From Akkermansia sp. (GTDB lineage Bacteria; Verrucomicrobiota; Verrucomicrobiia; Verrucomicrobiales; Akkermansiaceae): a stretch of 34,388 nt of DNA. Each line of letters opens with the position of its first letter. The stretch's first letter is position 1. This document shows positions 34,088-34,388 of the stretch, one piece after another. The notes beneath the pieces are model-generated. The model made no database searches. It was not told where the DNA came from and was given only the letters and a program-made list of their open reading frames with translations. The position numbers were made by a program, and so were the translations under genes. The DNA is taken from contig JAFYWX010000013.1 of assembly GCA_017546445.1 (NCBI GenBank), positions 1 to 34,388 of the forward strand, written 5' to 3'.

Positions 34088-34126
34088 TGCTCTAACATGC
34101 TGGTTTTCGTGCAGGTTAGGGCAGGG
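34088..34126. repeat. imperfect inverted repeat
   Basis: CTGCTCTAACATGC and GCAGGTTAGGGCAG pair at 12 of 14 positions around a 10-11 nt loop. It lies in the gene-free stretch 34042-34163, which shows nothing else recognisable. Confidence 0.4.
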
Positions 34127-34163
34127 GTGTAGAAAAATCTCAAACTTTTTTGCAAAAATGAGC

Positions 34164-34192
34164 TTGACGTTTCGTGGCGGTTGTGATAAGCT
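34164..34192 (+). promoter_or_regulatory. promoter of the structured transcript at the window end
   Basis: TTGACG (34164-34169), a 17-bp spacer and TAAGCT (34187-34192). Predicted start near 34198-34200. Confidence 0.65.
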
Positions 34193-34194
34193 TT

Positions 34195-34388
34195 GCCCCG
34201 CACCCCACTACGGGGCAGCCCGAAAGGAAAGCGAGCAACGCTTACTTACTGGCCGGGCGAGGCAATTTTCCAAGTATGACTTTCCGAGGCGCCGAGAGCG
34301 GCTGAAAAGCAAGCTCGCTGGCTAACAACCTGCCAGTCGGGGCGCCGGAGAGGATAAAGAGAGGGAAGGAAAAGGTCGTGACGCGTGC
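34195..34388 (+). ncRNA. structured RNA or long 5' leader, incomplete
   Basis: There is no ORF. Hairpins in order: GCCCCG/CGGGGC (34195-34216, may be partly upstream of the start); GCCCG/CGGGC (34218-34258) enclosing AAGCG/CGCTT (34229-34243); and GGCGCC/GGCGCC (34288-34346) enclosing several stems, including TGGC/GCCA (34319-34335). A purine-rich stretch and a possible GTG start (34379) follow. The pattern does not match RNase P RNA, tmRNA, SRP RNA or a riboswitch class I recognise. It could be a free small RNA or the leader of a gene beyond the window. Confidence 0.4.

Noticed and set aside
34195..34388. RNase P RNA, tmRNA or a cobalamin riboswitch
   Set aside because: The signature sequences of these RNAs are not present in the visible part; only general hairpin content is shared.

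Overview
The window looks like chromosome from a gut-type Verrucomicrobium close to Akkermansia. The basis is a PEP-CTERM surface protein and an autotransporter that share an MK(F/L)HLP leader, a secretin with an N-terminal TPR region, a GC-rich and well-packed chromosome, and almost no Shine-Dalgarno sequences. The genus is an inference from recognised gene families, not from a database search. No tRNA or rRNA, CRISPR array, transposase, integrase or plasmid/phage module was seen.

Layout. 1-340 is intergenic: palindromes, a ~95-bp repeat and a strong promoter. 341-2335 is a two-gene membrane operon (DUF2157 and GDYXXLXY proteins). 2332-2503 is an array of seven different hairpins joined by ATGAA-type linkers. 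2503-5248 (minus) is a secreted protein of unknown function followed by a DinG/XPD-type helicase. 5410-5829 is a DUF1810 protein. 6034-7254 is the RNA ligase RtcB behind a ~150-nt leader. 7325-13210 (minus) is aguB, a Gfo/Idh/MocA oxidoreductase and hrpA, convergent with rtcB across a long bidirectional terminator. 13322-18317 is a cyclophilin, an ABC-F ATPase and the primary sigma factor RpoD. 18384-18617 is a small element with inverted ends. 18688-24498 is a probable envelope operon (secretin, AsmA-like protein, DUF374 acyltransferase) ending in folD. 24700-33963 holds two large divergent surface-protein genes separated by 444 bp. 33964-34388 holds terminator palindromes, then a promoter and a highly structured transcript that runs off the end.

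The most interesting region is 29265-29422. A 124-bp segment lies between 14-bp perfect inverted repeats (17 bp with one mismatch), 39 bp upstream of a PEP-CTERM protein with chlamydial-Pmp-like GGAI/FxxN repeats. As written, no good promoter faces that gene. Inverting the segment would place TTGACT exactly 17 bp upstream of TAGGAT. This has the layout of a phase-variation switch, read here in the OFF state.

Other points of note: RpoD appears to carry two sigma region 1.1-like domains behind a Lys/Ala/Pro-rich tail. Several promoters sit so close to start codons that the mRNAs should be leaderless. Most other genes are packed in operons with 3-22 nt gaps.
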